Positions 1 through 12,380 of a DNA stretch of 64,000 nucleotides are shown piece after piece; position 1 is the first letter of the stretch, and every line of letters starts with the position of its first letter. The DNA is from Ctenosaura bakeri (lineage: Eukaryota; Chordata; Lepidosauria; Squamata; Iguanidae). The translations under genes and the position numbers were made by a program. The notes under the pieces were generated by a model. That model was not told the DNA's origin. It saw only the letters and a program-made list of their open reading frames with translations, and ran no database searches. Location of the stretch: NCBI GenBank assembly GCA_948474755.1, contig CAOLHI010000482.1, positions 600,223 to 664,222 on the forward strand. The letters run 5' to 3'.

Positions 1-1880
1 TACTATTTATTTTCACATTTGTATGGTGTCCTTCCACTGACAAACATCTTATTCAGGAAGATTTGCCAACTGACTACCTACAAAGGAAAGAGCTTTTAAT
101 GGGTTACTACACTTTTTTTTAATCAAAAACCTGTTTTTAATTAAGTTGTGTTTTAAGAGATAATGTATTTTAAGATGTTTTTATTTGTACCTGTTTTTAA
201 TAATGTTGTGAGCCTCCTTGCATCCCAGCCTGGGAGAAAAGCAGGATGAAAGCAAATATATGCATAAATATATTCCACTTTCCTTTCAGTGACCTCAGTT
301 GGTGGTTCTCCACCTTCTCCTCCCCACTTTATCCTGACAGCCTGGGAGATAGGTTAGCCTGAGTCCAAGTTACTGGTCCAAGATCATTTGGTGAGTTTAA
401 TGGTTCACTGGCGACTAGGACCTAGATTTCCTAAGCTCTAGTCCAACATTCTGATCACTGTAAATCAGTAGAATATGAAATTACAGCAAAGTTGGTCAAT
501 CAAATAATTATCTGTTCAGGAAACCCCAAACCGTTCAATTGATAACTTGTAAAAGCAGTAACCATGAGAAATAAAACTTTAAAAAAATAGCAGAACCTAA
601 GGTTTATTTTGTTGATCCTTTTTAAAATCAGGGTTACTGTAAATCCAAATATTCTCCTGATACACATTTATCTGTGGGACAGCAATGAAAAAGAAAGTGT
701 TTTCCCACAATTTTCTGCCAAACCCTCTTGAGATCTGACTTACATGGATCAGAATCTGGACAAAATGTTTTCAATATATATGTGAAAGCTTTTAATTCTG
801 TCTAGGAAAATTAAGATGGAACCATGAGAGCTAAACCAAGATCAGAATTTGGCACTTCAAACTCTCTTCCTGTTCCTATAGAGCAATACAAGACATTTCC
901 CCAAGTGCCGCTTCCTGCAGTTGTTTAAATATGTTATGAATAGAATTGATTATATTTTTCTCATTGAAGCAGTACTTGCATTCCTGGAAAAGGAAATGGA
1001 ATCATGATGGAAAATAAAATTCCTGGATTTGAAAGCTACGTAGCTTACCTAGCTAAGCAGCTGGCTGTACTCAAAGTTTCTGCTATAAGAGGCCCACCAC
1101 TGTGAAAATAACTTCAGCAATGGAGTGAATCAGACAGACTTTTTTCCCCCTCCCATTTCCTCCTACAGTCTTCACGTTGTTATGACTAACAGGATACTAT
1201 TATGACTGGAACCCTGTTGGTGCACCATAAAAGGGGACTGCCTTTTCCAGAGATGTACAGCAGTGGGAAGGTAAAGCAAATCAGACTGTTTCTCTAATCA
1301 CTGACTTCTTTCATGGCCTCGACTTTACATGGCCCCTTGCTGACCCCACCTACACTGGTACAATCATGCCAGTGTGGGACACCCACAGGACTCCAACCTA
1401 TGTCTTCAGAAGCAGAAAAATACAAATCCAGGCAGGCCTAGCTTATACCATTGTCAAGCATTTTGCATTTGTTCAAGAGGTGACAAGGAATCTGACAATG
1501 ACATCAGATTAGTTTTTTAAAGAGAGAAGTAGAACATTATGCTAATAATACTAATAATGTTTATTTATGAAGCCCTTTACACCAAAAGGTGGAACACTGA
1601 CATACACAATCAGGAACAAAGACAATAAAACAGAACACCACAGCAATACATGGCATGAAATTCCCAACACTCCACCAGTCACTACTCATCTCAGCACCTT
1701 AAACACAACTCAATGGCTTAAGATGGAGAGTCAAAGAGGAAGGTCTTCAACTGTTTATGAAAATGGGTGAGATCCTCCTCCAGCCAGTGGAAGACTGTTC
1801 CACAAATGTGGAGCCAGATCTTGAAAGGCTTGCAGCCTTGACAGAGCTGTATGTGTTGGTGGAACAGACAATAATCCTTC
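1..1880. other. Intergenic, LINE tail only
   Basis: A CR1/L2-type 3' tail is likely at about 180-275 (GAGCCTCCTTGCATCCCAGC then GGGAGAAAAGCAGG). Nothing else was recognised. The 67-codon ORF at 1567 has no family features. Confidence 0.4.
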
Positions 1881-1892
1881 ACCTGCAGATCT

Positions 1893-2290
1893 CAGATTCC
1901 TGGATGGAACATACCATGCAAGTCAAGCTGTGAGGTACTGAGGGGGGTTAGAATGCAAAGCTTTAAATACTGGACCAGAAGTTTGAAACAGGCCCTGGCC
2001 CGAACTGATAGCCAGTGAAGGGATCTACGGGAAGAAGAAACAGGTGAATATTTTGGCAGATTTAAAACAACCCGGACAGCATTGTTCTGAATTAAAACCA
2101 GAGGAAGAAGGGAGGAGGAAGGCAAACGTGCCAGTAAACTGTTACAATAATCCAGGCGTGAGATAACCAAGGCCTGGACAAGCAGATGGGCAGTCTCTAC
2201 AGTCACGAACCTCCGGATCCTGCAGATATTCAAAAGATGGAAGTTACACGCCTTTGCAATTGTTACAATGCCAAATTTATTTACACACAC
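1893..2290 (-). mobile_element. L2-like LINE fragment
   Basis: The minus strand encodes ALVISRLDYCNSLLARLP and LVLIQNNAVRVVLNLP, then SLHWLSVRARACFKLLV: the conserved end of an L2-clade ORF2. It is 3'-truncated and abuts a CA-rich repeat. Confidence 0.75.
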
Positions 2291-2330
2291 ACATACACAT
2301 ACACATGCACGTGCACACATACACAATTTG
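2281..2330. repeat. (CA)n-rich tract
   Basis: Imperfect CACACA/CATACA tract at the end of the L2-like fragment. Confidence 0.85.
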
Positions 2331-2521
2331 AGGCAAAAGTCACTTGAATTTCACCAGTGCTGAACATCCACTGAAAAGGTTGGGATAACACATCTATCTA
2401 TGTATTAATTAATGTGTGGGGAACAATTTCTGCATCTGGACCATACTTCTTTAAGAGAACTGTATCAGTAAGATCTGGAAATGCTGAGAAGAATCTGCTG
2501 CCACAACTTAATACGGTAATA

Positions 2522-2951
2522 CAGCCGTTGTTAACCTGTGGTCTGCAGACCCCCAGATGTCCCTAATGTCCTCATAGGGAGTTGGTGAAGGCTTGAAGAA
2601 ATCTTATGAGCTTTTACAGTTAATGGACAGTCATACATTGATCTCAAAGAGCAAAAGCGTTTTGCTGGTAACAGACATTATTTGTACAAAGTTTTATAAC
2701 AGTATCTCAAACTGTTCAAAAGTCATGAACGTAACTGTTTGATAGCGTACAAAGGTACACAGCACTTGCTACTTCTGCAAGAGATGAAAACATGCAAGTT
2801 AATGACGCAGAGTGGCTGAGAGAAAGCATGTGACATTTCTTGCCACTATGCATAACAGCCAGAAGCCACTCTGAAATTATGCCTTGGTGGTCCAAGGCAA
2901 CAAACAATGTTTAAAGGGGCTCCATGGTAAAGAAAAGGTTAAGAACTACTG
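2522..2951. mobile_element. hAT (Charlie-like) element
   Basis: Left CAGCCGTTGTTAACCTGTGG, right ..AAAAGGTTAAGAACTACTG: inverted Charlie-type termini. The flanks CGGTAATA and CATTAATA agree at 6 of 8. No transposase is left. Confidence 0.7.
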
Positions 2952-3209
2952 CATTAATAAATTTATGTAACAATCAAATGACTTTTTCCTCACCTTGTAT
3001 AGTTATATGTATGTGTGTGTGCATGCACATGTACATATGTATGTGTAATTTATATATATTATACAACTTAGTAGAAACAATTCCAAAAGCAGACAGCCTT
3101 GCTTCAGATTGTTCAGAGTGGAATCTACCACTCTTGTTTTGAGTTCAACACAGGTCTGTATCTGTCCCAATTAAAATTACCAAATGGTCTCTTTTCTTCC
3201 ACATAATCC

Positions 3210-3433
3210 TGCCACACTACACAACTGTCGTGGTGTGATTCTACATTATTTGCCATGGCAGCAACCTTAAGGAATTATAGAACTTGCTGTAAGAGGTGGC
3301 ATCATTTCACATTTTCAGCCAGAGAGCTCCTCTAGTACCTCTAACCAAACTACAAATCCCAGGATACCACAGAATGCAGCCATGGCAATTAAAGTGGAAT
3401 CATGCTGCTGTAAGTGTGCAGCATGAAAGGGCC
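3210..3433. mobile_element. Older relative of the foldback family
   Basis: The right end reads GTGCAGCATGAAAGGGCC and the internal arms carry AACTACAAATCCCAGGATAC and GTGGAATCATGCTGCTGTAA. The left terminus is eroded (GCCACACTACACAACTG). Confidence 0.5.
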
Positions 3434-3439
3434 TCTGGA

Positions 3440-4370
3440 GCAGCCAGCAAAATCAGATGAGCTTTATTTAAGAGATTGTACATTGGAACATCAGATATGT
3501 CCAATAAACAGCAGAAGCTCTGGTAACAAGACTTGGTTAAAAAGTAATTCACTATGTGTGTATATACTAAAATGATCAAGGTGATCTTGAGATGGAGAAA
3601 AAATTCCAGGTCTCAGATCCTACCAAGAAGGTAAAATGCCAGTCCAGGAAAAAAAAACCCTGCCAAGCAGCATACACACATAACTAAAATAAGTGCTTTT
3701 ACTTGTTTAAAAATATCACACTGCTACAAGTCAGTGATCTGCGGCATAAAACACACTCACATCCTGTCTAGCATTGTTACTTCAATACCTGAAAGACAGC
3801 ATGAAGTTATGTGATAGTCCTCCACCATTTAGTGAAATCATATCTCCCTAACTATAAGGAGTGAACAGGTCTCTTTTTACAATTTGAAAGTTAAAATTTG
3901 AATGCAATGTAGTTATTTTTTTACTCTTAGGAAAAAGGAATGAATTACAAGTAACTAATTACACACAACTAGGGCCTTCCAAGCTCTGTCCAAGTCCATT
4001 ATCAAATAATCACCTTAAGAAATGGTGATCTTAACAGCAGAAATAACCATCATCTATGTTACCAAAATTTGCTACAGAACAACACATGGCAAAATGATTT
4101 TGTCGTAAAGTGTTGTTCCAGTATCATGCACAACACAGAGAGAGAGACACAGAAAGGGTAAAAAGAACATCTTGTTAAACAAAGGCAGGAGTTAAAAAAT
4201 AGGAGTGCTATGTGTGCACACTGGGATATCTATCTATCCACAAGATGTCTATTATCCTTTTCTCCTTATTCAAGTTCCAGAAGAAACAGGTTGCAATAAT
4301 TTCATAATAAATTATTTCTTGAAGTTTTTATGGTGCATTTCAGTATAAAGTGAAGCAGCATGAGTGGCCC
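3440..4370. other. Intergenic, nothing recognised
   Basis: AT-rich single-copy-looking sequence with no ORF, repeat terminus or RNA gene that I can support. Confidence 0.4.
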
Positions 4371-4378
4371 ATACTTAC

Positions 4379-4459
4379 AGTTAACATTGATTCCAAGTAC
4401 TCATCTGGGTACTTGTCAAGAAATTCTACACGATCCTGGTGGAAGATTGGTGCTTTCAT
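4379..4459 (-). other. Orphan exon-like stretch with a good donor
   Basis: Minus-strand open stretch MKAPIFHQDRVEFLDKYPDE then YLESMLT, followed directly by the consensus donor GTAAGTA. Upstream the frame is open to a TGA 21 nt before the ATG, and GTCATGAAAG could be an acceptor. The peptide looks like real coding sequence, but I do not recognise the family. It lies 9.4 kb downstream of TRMT11 on the same strand. It could be an exon of an unknown gene, of a long non-coding RNA, or of a retroelement. Confidence 0.35.
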
Positions 4460-5129
4460 GACAGCCAACAAGATAAATCAGAGCTGTGGTATTGTCTTAC
4501 CTCTCACCTTTGACAAATAGATTGTCATTCATCACAGAGAGGGAATTATTTTCTAGAAGAACAAATAAAAAGAGCTAACTTTGAAAATAATCCGCTGTGC
4601 CTTTGCTGTGCCTGTTCTGCTTGTGTTGATGTCATGTACCTTGTGAAGCTAACTAAGACCCTCTCAGATGCGGTGGCATTTTTATCCACACCTTGTCACA
4701 CTGTCTGCTGAATGATAGAACTGATTCTGAAGGGCCCTTTCTCTTGCAGAAGCCAAGTGTCAACACACTGCTCTAGATTTCAGATTTGGCTAGATATATC
4801 TGAAAAGCAATATAGAAGAGTACTGAGGTTGAATTTTTGGGTCATTCACTAAAGAGCAACTTTTAAAAAGTGAATAATCCATGTAAAAATATATTAGAAA
4901 ATTGTTATATTTATAGATTAAAGGGTTGTGAAGGCAACTGAAAGAGTTTGTGTTGCTAAAAACAAATAGCAAAGGTCACTGCAAGGACTGGTTCACAATA
5001 GCATGGGCCCTCCCTCCCACAAGAAACAGTCTTGTGGCATTTAGAAGACTAGTACATCTACTGTGGGTTGTATGAACTAGAGATGCTTTCAGTGTGGCTG
5101 GTGTTAGAAAAATGTTTGGTAGCAAAAAA

Positions 5130-5995
5130 GCTAGTAAGTCGCCTATGGAGAAGTGGATAGAGCAGTGGATGACCTATGCTGGGGACTGGAGAACAGTCCC
5201 TGTTGGCTCTGCTGGATCTCTTGACACAATTATAGTATCCTTCTAGGCCACCTTTCTGGGATGGGATGGGACCACTGTTTTACAGTGGTCCCTGTCCCTT
5301 TGGAAAGGCAAACTCTGAAGGTGGTCCTAGAGGATTTCTGGTCCACATATTGACCCTTGGCATGGGGTTCCAACTTTATCTCTTCTTTCCATCTAACTCC
5401 AAAGAAGCGTTTCAGTACTAAATCAGAGGCTGCTGCCTCTAATGGAATGGATGAGGGCAAATAAATTGAAATTTAACCCAGACAAGACTGAGGTTCTATT
5501 AGTCAAAAAATAAGTCAGGAAATAAGGATTCAGCCTGTGCTAGATGGGGATACACTCCTCCTGAAAAGTTTCCAGCTTGGGCATACACTCAGATTATTTG
5601 AAAAACTGTATCTCTCTTTATGAACCCACCAGAGCCCTAAGATCTGCTGGGGAAAGCTTTCTCTCAGTCCCACCACCATCTCAGGCTTGCCTGGCAAGGA
5701 CACAGGAGAAAGTCTTCTCAGTGGCTGCTCCCACCCTATGGAACACTCTCCCATGGGAGGCTAGGTGGGCCTCCTCCCTGCTTTCCTTTCATAGGCAGGC
5801 AAAGATATTTCTTTTTAGGCAGGCATTTAGCCAGGCTGGAGACCTATTTACTCATTTATTGATTTTTAAAAAATTATTTTATAATTGTATATGTCTTTTT
5901 AATGTTTTTATGTTTTTAATTTTTTTTTAAATCTTTTGGAAGCCACTTTGGGTCCCATTTTGGGAGGAAGGGGACATAGAAATTCAGTAAGTAAG
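5130..5995 (+). mobile_element. L2-like LINE, ORF2 3' part and tail
   Basis: Plus-strand text of an L2/CR1-clade reverse transcriptase: NKLKFNPDKTEVLLV near 5460, then PTRALRSAGESFLSV and EKVFSVAAPTLWNTLPWEAR (5620-5760). It ends in the usual 3' tail, GTCCCATTTTGGGAGGAAGG. Interrupted by stops and indels; a dead copy. Confidence 0.75.
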
Positions 5996-6059
5996 TGAGT
6001 GCCCAGGTTTGCTCAGCTAAACTAATGCACCAATTATGCCCTTTCCTGGAAATGTGAGA

Positions 6060-6830
6060 TTTGGGTACAGAGAAACATGCCTTGATTACCTCCTATTTGG
6101 ATTCCTGTAATGCATTCATGGGGCAGGCGGGCGGGGGGGTCTGCCTTTGGAACTTGTCTGGGAATGGCAGCAATTCCACAATGCTGCAGCCAGACTTCTT
6201 ACTGAAGTTGTTTATAGTGAACAAACACATTTCCTGTTGTACCAGATTCATTGGCTACCAGTCCATTTGCAAACAGAATTCAAAGTGCTGGTTACAACCT
6301 TCAGAGTCCTAAAATGATTGGATTCCGGTTCTCTGAAAGACTGTACTCACTTTTATAAGCACACCTGAATTTTAAGGTCCTTGAGAGCTTTTGCTCAGTC
6401 CTTCCATCACCAGCACATTAGGTGGCTGCTCCCAGGCTATAGAACTCCCTAAGTTTCTCAGTGGCTGCTCCCAAGCTATGGAACACCTTCACACACAGAA
6501 CATCTGCTTAGCCCCTCTCTGTGCTCTCTTTCTACTGACTAAGGCCTTTTCATTTAGGCAGGCCCTGGGTTCTTAAATCATGTGGCAGAACAGTCTATTA
6601 ATTTTGTATGCTGGGATTTTATCTTTCTTCATTATGATTTAAATGTGTTTTAACAATTTTAACTTTGTGCTTTTAGCAGAATTGTCCATTTAATTTATTT
6701 TTTTTTAAAAAAACAAACTTTTTTTTATAATAAAACTGTACTTTAACTGTACCTTGTTTCATTTTGCTGTAATCCACCTGGGATCTCACATCAAGAGAAA
6801 GGCAGAATATAAATAAAATAAAATGAACAA
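6060..6830 (+). mobile_element. L2-like LINE, second degraded copy
   Basis: Starts with ITSYLDSCNAF (the SRLDYCN motif of the reverse transcriptase end). It contains two near-repeats of GTGGCTGCTCCCA[AG]GCTAT at 6420-6490 and ends with the tail AGAGAAAGGCAGAATATAAATAAAATA. It follows the previous copy in the same orientation. Confidence 0.7.
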
Positions 6831-8300
6831 GTGGGACAAGACATAGGAGAGGGAAAGCGGTCTCATGATAGGAAATTTCTTTAGTCACAAATGTTAAAAG
6901 ATGTGAGCAGCCCAAAACATATCAATCTGGACTTGTCTCATTAAATTATGGTTATTAAAAGTGGTAAAATCATTCTGGGCTATAAAGGATAAACAGGTGC
7001 ACCCCACTTGCTGTATGTAAACAAAATCTGTCACTGCTTTAAATTTCATTATAATTGATACAGCCCTACCATGGAGTGTGATTAGAATTTCCATAGCTAT
7101 TTGAATATGTCAAATACTTTACAGTTCATATCTCATTCACTTTCAACAGAACTTTGTAAAATAAAATTGTTTTCAATGGGATGCATTAAAAACAGCTATT
7201 CTGTGAACCCAGGGAGGGTTTAAAAAGCAATGAAAGTGGCTTATATAAATGTCAAGCTTCCTTTGCAACTGTGGAGATTTGCAAAGGAAATCTTTAGTGT
7301 GGCACAGAGGGATCAGAAATTCAAGTAAAGAAGGAAATAGTTCAAATCCCTCAGTATCCCTTTGCCCTGGTAGCCAAAGATCCCAGTGGGGATGACTCTC
7401 CCCACCTCCAGCCCTAGTTTGGCCCATGGGCTGCAGGCAAATTTTTGGATGCCATCCCCAGTTTTAAGGAACTGAGTCACAGAGATACTTATTTGACTCT
7501 CCTTCCTTCAGAAATGAACCTGGGTAAAGTTCTTTACTCCAAATGGACAAAAAGTAAGGTCAGAAATCCTTTTAGGCTGTTCCTGCAAACTTTTTCTAAG
7601 AACTCCCTTGAATGGAAAAAAACAGGAAAATATGTATGTATACACACATACATATACAAACACACACATACACACACAAAGGCAGGGGGAAGAGAGAGAC
7701 AGAGAGAAAAAGAGAGACCAAGACCACTTGCCAGAGGTCAATTTGCCTGAATAATTTGTTTTACTACTGGAAGAAGAATACTTGCAGCTGTTGCTTTCTT
7801 TTCCTGCTGCCACAGCAGAAATGTAAGCAGCCTATTAAGATGTATTTATCTGTCCTATAAACTCCTAAAGAGAGAGAGTCTTGCTCTGCTTAGATGATCC
7901 CATATTTAAGCAAAAAAAGGCATGCAGTAATAGCCCCATCCAACAGTAATTGTTAAATTAATTTTGTACGGTGAAGGTACAATGGGTTTAACAACTGTGT
8001 AGTGCACACATGTTTTAATTTAAAAAACCAGAGCCTCCTGGAAATGAGATCTGAATAAAATCTAAAAGTGGAATCTCAGTTCGTCTTTCACAGAAGCCCA
8101 AAATTGTCCAGAGGGTCCACCAGTTTCCCATAAATAGCTGTTGGCAGTGGGAGACTTCACAGTTTTTTGAGAAGGAAGAGAATTGCTACTAATTACACCT
8201 TAATCCATTCCTTTGACTGAAGCTTTCTGTCAGCAGATGGAAATTAGCTGGATACTACTCTATGGAAAAGATTATTGATATTGTCCAGATAACAACTGCC
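6831..8300. other. Intergenic, short ORFs and a CA tract
   Basis: No gene was recognised. The overlapping 80-100-codon ORFs at 7445-7860 come from the CA/GA tract and flanks. Confidence 0.4.
7630..7680. repeat. (CA)n/(TACA)n tract
   Basis: Imperfect CACACATACATATAC-type tract followed by a purine-rich AGAGAGACAGAGAG run to about 7718. Confidence 0.85.
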
Positions 8301-8302
8301 AG

Positions 8303-8430
8303 GTGTGGGCAACCTGTGTTTCTCCAGACATTGGGCTGGATCTCCCATCGGCCCTAGCCAGAATACCTAAAGGTGAGAGGTAAGAGAAGTTGCAGTCCAA
8401 CAACATCTGAAAGGCCGGTTACCCACCCTA
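8303..8430. mobile_element. hAT-type foldback MITE, degraded
   Basis: GTGTGGGCAACCTGTGTTTC on the left, GTTGCAGTCCAACAACATCT .. GGTTACCCACCC on the right. Confidence 0.6.
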
Positions 8431-8584
8431 AAGCTAATGTAAAATCCAGATTAATTCTGAAACATTTCTTTCTAACTTTCATGCACCCATGAAATGCTTT
8501 TAAGATTGTTTCATCCCTCCACAGAACACTGAATATTTACTTTTTAAAAAATTACATAATGACAATTTGTAAACCCAGCTTCCT

Positions 8585-8750
8585 TTTATTACATCTATTT
8601 ATTCTTCCTTTTATTCAGTTTGGGACTCAAGGTGGCTTAGTTGACACACAACATGGCTAAAAATTCACAGCATACAAAAATTAAAAAGTAATTCAATTAT
8701 TTTAAAAAAATTAAATTTAAACAAGTTAAATGCTTTGGCATTTTAGGAAG
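8585..8750 (-). mobile_element. LINE tail fragment, inverted
   Basis: TTTGGGACTCAAGGTGGCTTA then an A-rich decayed stretch: the reversed 3' end of a CR1/L2-type LINE. Confidence 0.5.
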
Positions 8751-9029
8751 GTTATTCCTCAAACAAAAGTGGTCTAGTTAACATGTTGGAACTTCTTACA
8801 AGAATCTCGGATCACCAATACTTTTTTTTAACAGACATGGGCACCACAAACCATTTATTTCTTGAATTCTTCAGTCATTTCTTCCACACATTTTGAGGGG
8901 AGCAAGGGAGGGATTCCCTGAACAAGCAATGTTCATTCCCACACTCCCAGATGTACCCTTAATCTTAACCAGGTATCTTTTTGAATCCATAAGCTAAGGA
9001 ATATTCAGTCCCCATTGTGCTAAACCTGA

Positions 9030-9225
9030 GGCCCTTTCACACTACACAGTTATAACACTATGTACCGCTTTAACTATCCTGGCTGCATTGTATGAAATCC
9101 TGGAATTTGTAGTTTGGTCAGAGATGCTACAGCTTCCTGGTTCAGAACTCTAAAACTAGATATCCCAGGATTCCATGGGCTGTTGGCAGTTAAAGTGGAC
9201 TACAGCACTATAGTTGAAACAAGGT
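9030..9225. mobile_element. Older relative of the foldback family
   Basis: Starts GGCCCTTTCACACTACACAG after TGA, with arms carrying GGAATTTGTAGTTTGG and TCCCAGGATTCCATGGGCTG. Arms are diverged and the right end is eroded. Confidence 0.6.
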
Positions 9226-9309
9226 GAGATGACTTTGGCATTTACGGTGACTGACAGATATATACTTTAAAGTTCCAGGCTACAGAATGTTAAAATTATT
9301 TTAAAAATT

Positions 9310-9660
9310 AAAAATCTATATATTTTATTCATTTGTATTCCGCCTTTCTCCCGATAATGAGACTCAAGGCAGCTAACAACATATTTAAGAACAATAAAAC
9401 ATTAATACAAAGTCAAGTGTAAATATAAGAGTTATGTAAGAGGCAATTTAAAAAGTAAACAATTTATAGAGTTAAAACATTAAAATTAAAGACCATATGC
9501 AAACCTTAAAAACAGCACCGGACAACATTAAAACCCCATCTGAGTCACTTTTTAAAAGCTTCAGGACATAAAAATTTTTTGACTTGCTGATGGAAGGAGA
9601 CCAAAGACGGAGCTATCCTGGCCTCCCTTGGGAGCAGCCACTGAGAAAGGCTGCTTGCAA
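9310..9660 (-). mobile_element. L2-like LINE tail, inverted
   Basis: TATTCCGCCTTTCTCCCGAT then GAGACTCAAGGCAGC is the reversed LINE tail. Further up, CCTTGGGAGCAGCCACTGAG is the reverse of the SVAAP-encoding segment seen in the other L2-like copies. Confidence 0.65.
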
Positions 9661-11940
9661 TTTATATTCAGAATCAAGCAAATACCCATTTTCTCCTTTC
9701 CCCTCCCAAGTAGGAATAAGCAGCTTAAACTGCTTACACTATACAGAAATATTGGAGCTCTAGGCTCACTCAAATCACCTTATTACTATTTTATTTCTAA
9801 AAAACATAATTTGTAAGGACCTAATCAAGGTTAGTAAAAGTCAAGATCTTATCATTCTTACCCAGAAGAGTTAATTCAAATATCATCACACTCACTATTA
9901 AAATTGCAAAGAGAAGCTTCTGTTACTTACACCACTTCCTGAAATCAAAGAGATTAGAAGAAATCATGGGAGGAATTTCCTGCAAGTCCTTCTTTCCCTC
10001 AAAAAAGTTAGGGTGAGGATAGATACAATTTGAAAACAAAGTCCTGGCTTCCTCCTTGCTTTTTGTCAAGAGATCACTCAGCTGTCAGCATTGCCTTGCC
10101 CTCCTGGTTTCAGGCAGGTACAAGCTTCCACATTTTTCAAAAATTAAAATGCTCTGCCAGGGTTTGCACATTCATTAACCTCCATTTTCAAAAAGTGCCT
10201 GAGGGATTAGGCTATGCGTGTTCATTTGCTGATGATATAAAGAGGCAACAGGGAATTAGGCACAGATCAATGCAGAGCTGCTCTCAAATGTGCACAATCC
10301 CACCGTCACTCCTCAGAGTGGTCAGTCTAGAAACGTATGTGCATGCTGAACACCGTGAAAGCACATACAGAATCCAGCAGGCTATAAAAAGTTGTCACCC
10401 ATCTTCAGATACATTGGCTACAGGTTCAATCAACCAGATGTTTGAAAGATCTTAACGAATAGCACCTATAGCAGCTCTGACACTGAGAAAAAGAAATTTC
10501 TCTAACTTCGTAAGATGTATCTGATCAAGGAGCCTGGAATCCACAAAAGCTTATGCTAGAAATTACTTTTCTCAGCTAGTCTCAAAGGTGACACAAAGGT
10601 GACACAGGATTCCTTCATATGTTTTTATCCCAGAACAGACTCACATGGCTATGTCCTCGAGAGCTTAGAAAGTTACTCTTAAAAAAAAAAAATCAACTCA
10701 TTATGTAACTCATTACAGAGCATCGAAGTACTTTTGTTACCAATAGCATTATTTTCAAAAACTCATGATGTTAAATGTTACATTGCACACAACTTTTATA
10801 ATTTTAGCAGGTGGGGAACACTTAGAATTGGGAAGGGAATTTCATAGAACTTGAAAAAAAATCCATACAAACTGCCTCTAAAAATGTTTCAAAATGCCCT
10901 TTAACATGGCAAGAAAACGCTATGTATTACACTGAGATGGGCAAAATTCAGCCCTTCAGATGGTGTTGGACTGAAACTCCTACACTGGGTAAGGCTGACT
11001 GGAGTTGTAGTCCAATAATATCTTCGTTCTTCCACCTGTTCATGCCCCAAAGCATTATCCTGCCCTGCTCATTATACCTGTAATGTCCTTGTAACACATT
11101 ACTTCAAAGCTCTGCAAGCAATCACAGATGGAACTTTTACTAGGTTAAAAAATTCAGCTAAAAAATGTCTTAAGGAAGTTGTGCATCCTTTACTTTCTAG
11201 ATATGGGGACAAACACCCCAAACTAACATCTGCTGCTCTGTGAAGCAAGAAGGTCAAATCTCTTTCCTTCCTATGCATACTGCAGCAATAAAAGAGCGGT
11301 AAGAAGAAAAAAAAGAATAGTCCAAAAATAATATTTTAAAACACTGGAAAAATCTTCAAAGCACCCCAAAGAACTGTCAGAGGCAATGATTTCAGAGCAG
11401 GCTTCTGAACAGACCGTCTCCGCCAGGGGCAAGAGACTGGAATTTAGCACAGGCTGGAGTCAGATTGGCTATAAGGAGCCAAAACCCCCTTTGCTGCAGC
11501 AGCAAATGACCAGTTTCTGGCAGGAAAAAGAACCTATTCATCTCCAAGGGAGGCAAGAGGTCACAGAGAACTTGCAGAGACTGAACGAGGGAGGCCCTAT
11601 TTCAAGTACCTTCTTTGTCCGGGGTTTTCAACCACCCTTTCGGTGTCTAGGTTGGGAAGCTGGGCTTTCTTAGCAATGGCACTGCTTTTTTGGAAAAGCC
11701 ATTGAAGAGGGGTCATCTCACTCCATTTTGGAGTAATATTGTCAATGCAATATTTTTTATTAAACCAGAAGGGGATATATCAATTGCAAAAATCAAAAAT
11801 TTTTCCCCTAGATTTCATGAAAAATCATTACTAGATTCTCAAATCATGGTTACTAAATGTCTGAAAACTATACCTAGCTACATATTTCTATGGTATACCC
11901 TTAATGAGACTGAGGCAAATGTCTCAGCCCACTTGGCATC
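9661..11940. other. Intergenic, mostly unassigned
   Basis: One degraded MITE at 10945. The plus-strand ORFs at 10030 (141 codons) and 11386 (95 codons) show no motif or codon pattern that supports a gene. Confidence 0.4.
10945..11045. mobile_element. hAT-type foldback MITE, degraded
   Basis: ATTCAGCCCTTCAGATGGTG then TTGGACTGAAACTCC, and GGAGTTGTAGTCCAATAATA on the right. Same family as at 36350. Confidence 0.5.
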
Positions 11941-12380
11941 CCGTATTTTCCGGTGTATAAGATGACTGGGCGTATAAGACGACTCCCAACTTTTCCAGTT
12001 AAAATATAGAGTTTGGGATATACTCGCCGTATAAGACTACCCCTCATCCAACGTGCACCAAATAAAAATTAAAAAAAAAATCTGATTTCAGTATGGTAAT
12101 TTTAATTCAAATGCTTATGACATGCAGGTACTTAGCAGGAAAACTGTCACTTATAAGGCTGTTTGTCATCAAACATGATGGGGTTTTGACTGGGGGGGGG
12201 AAGCTCCGCGGGCTGGCGGGAACTTCCGCGGCGCTTCTCCTCAGGCGGGGGGAAGCTCCGCGGGTGGGCGGGAAAGGCGGCAACGGTGCCTCCCCGTCAC
12301 ACCCGGCATATAAGACAACCCCCGACTTTTGCAAAGTTTTTTGGGGGTCAAAAGGTCATCTTATACACCGGAAAATATGG
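11941..12380. mobile_element. DNA element with GTATAAGACGAC termini and GC-rich core
   Basis: Terminal inverted repeats CC[GA]TATTTTCCGGTGTATAA then GATGAC, 25 of 26 bases identical. TATAAGACGAC-type motifs recur inside. The core (12195-12300) is strikingly GC-rich, with GAAGCTCCGCGGG twice (12200, 12251). No transposase. Superfamily not assigned. Confidence 0.75.

Noticed and set aside
10030..10455. 141-codon plus-strand ORF
   Set aside because: No recognisable domain, no splice or promoter context; the length is within chance for this window.
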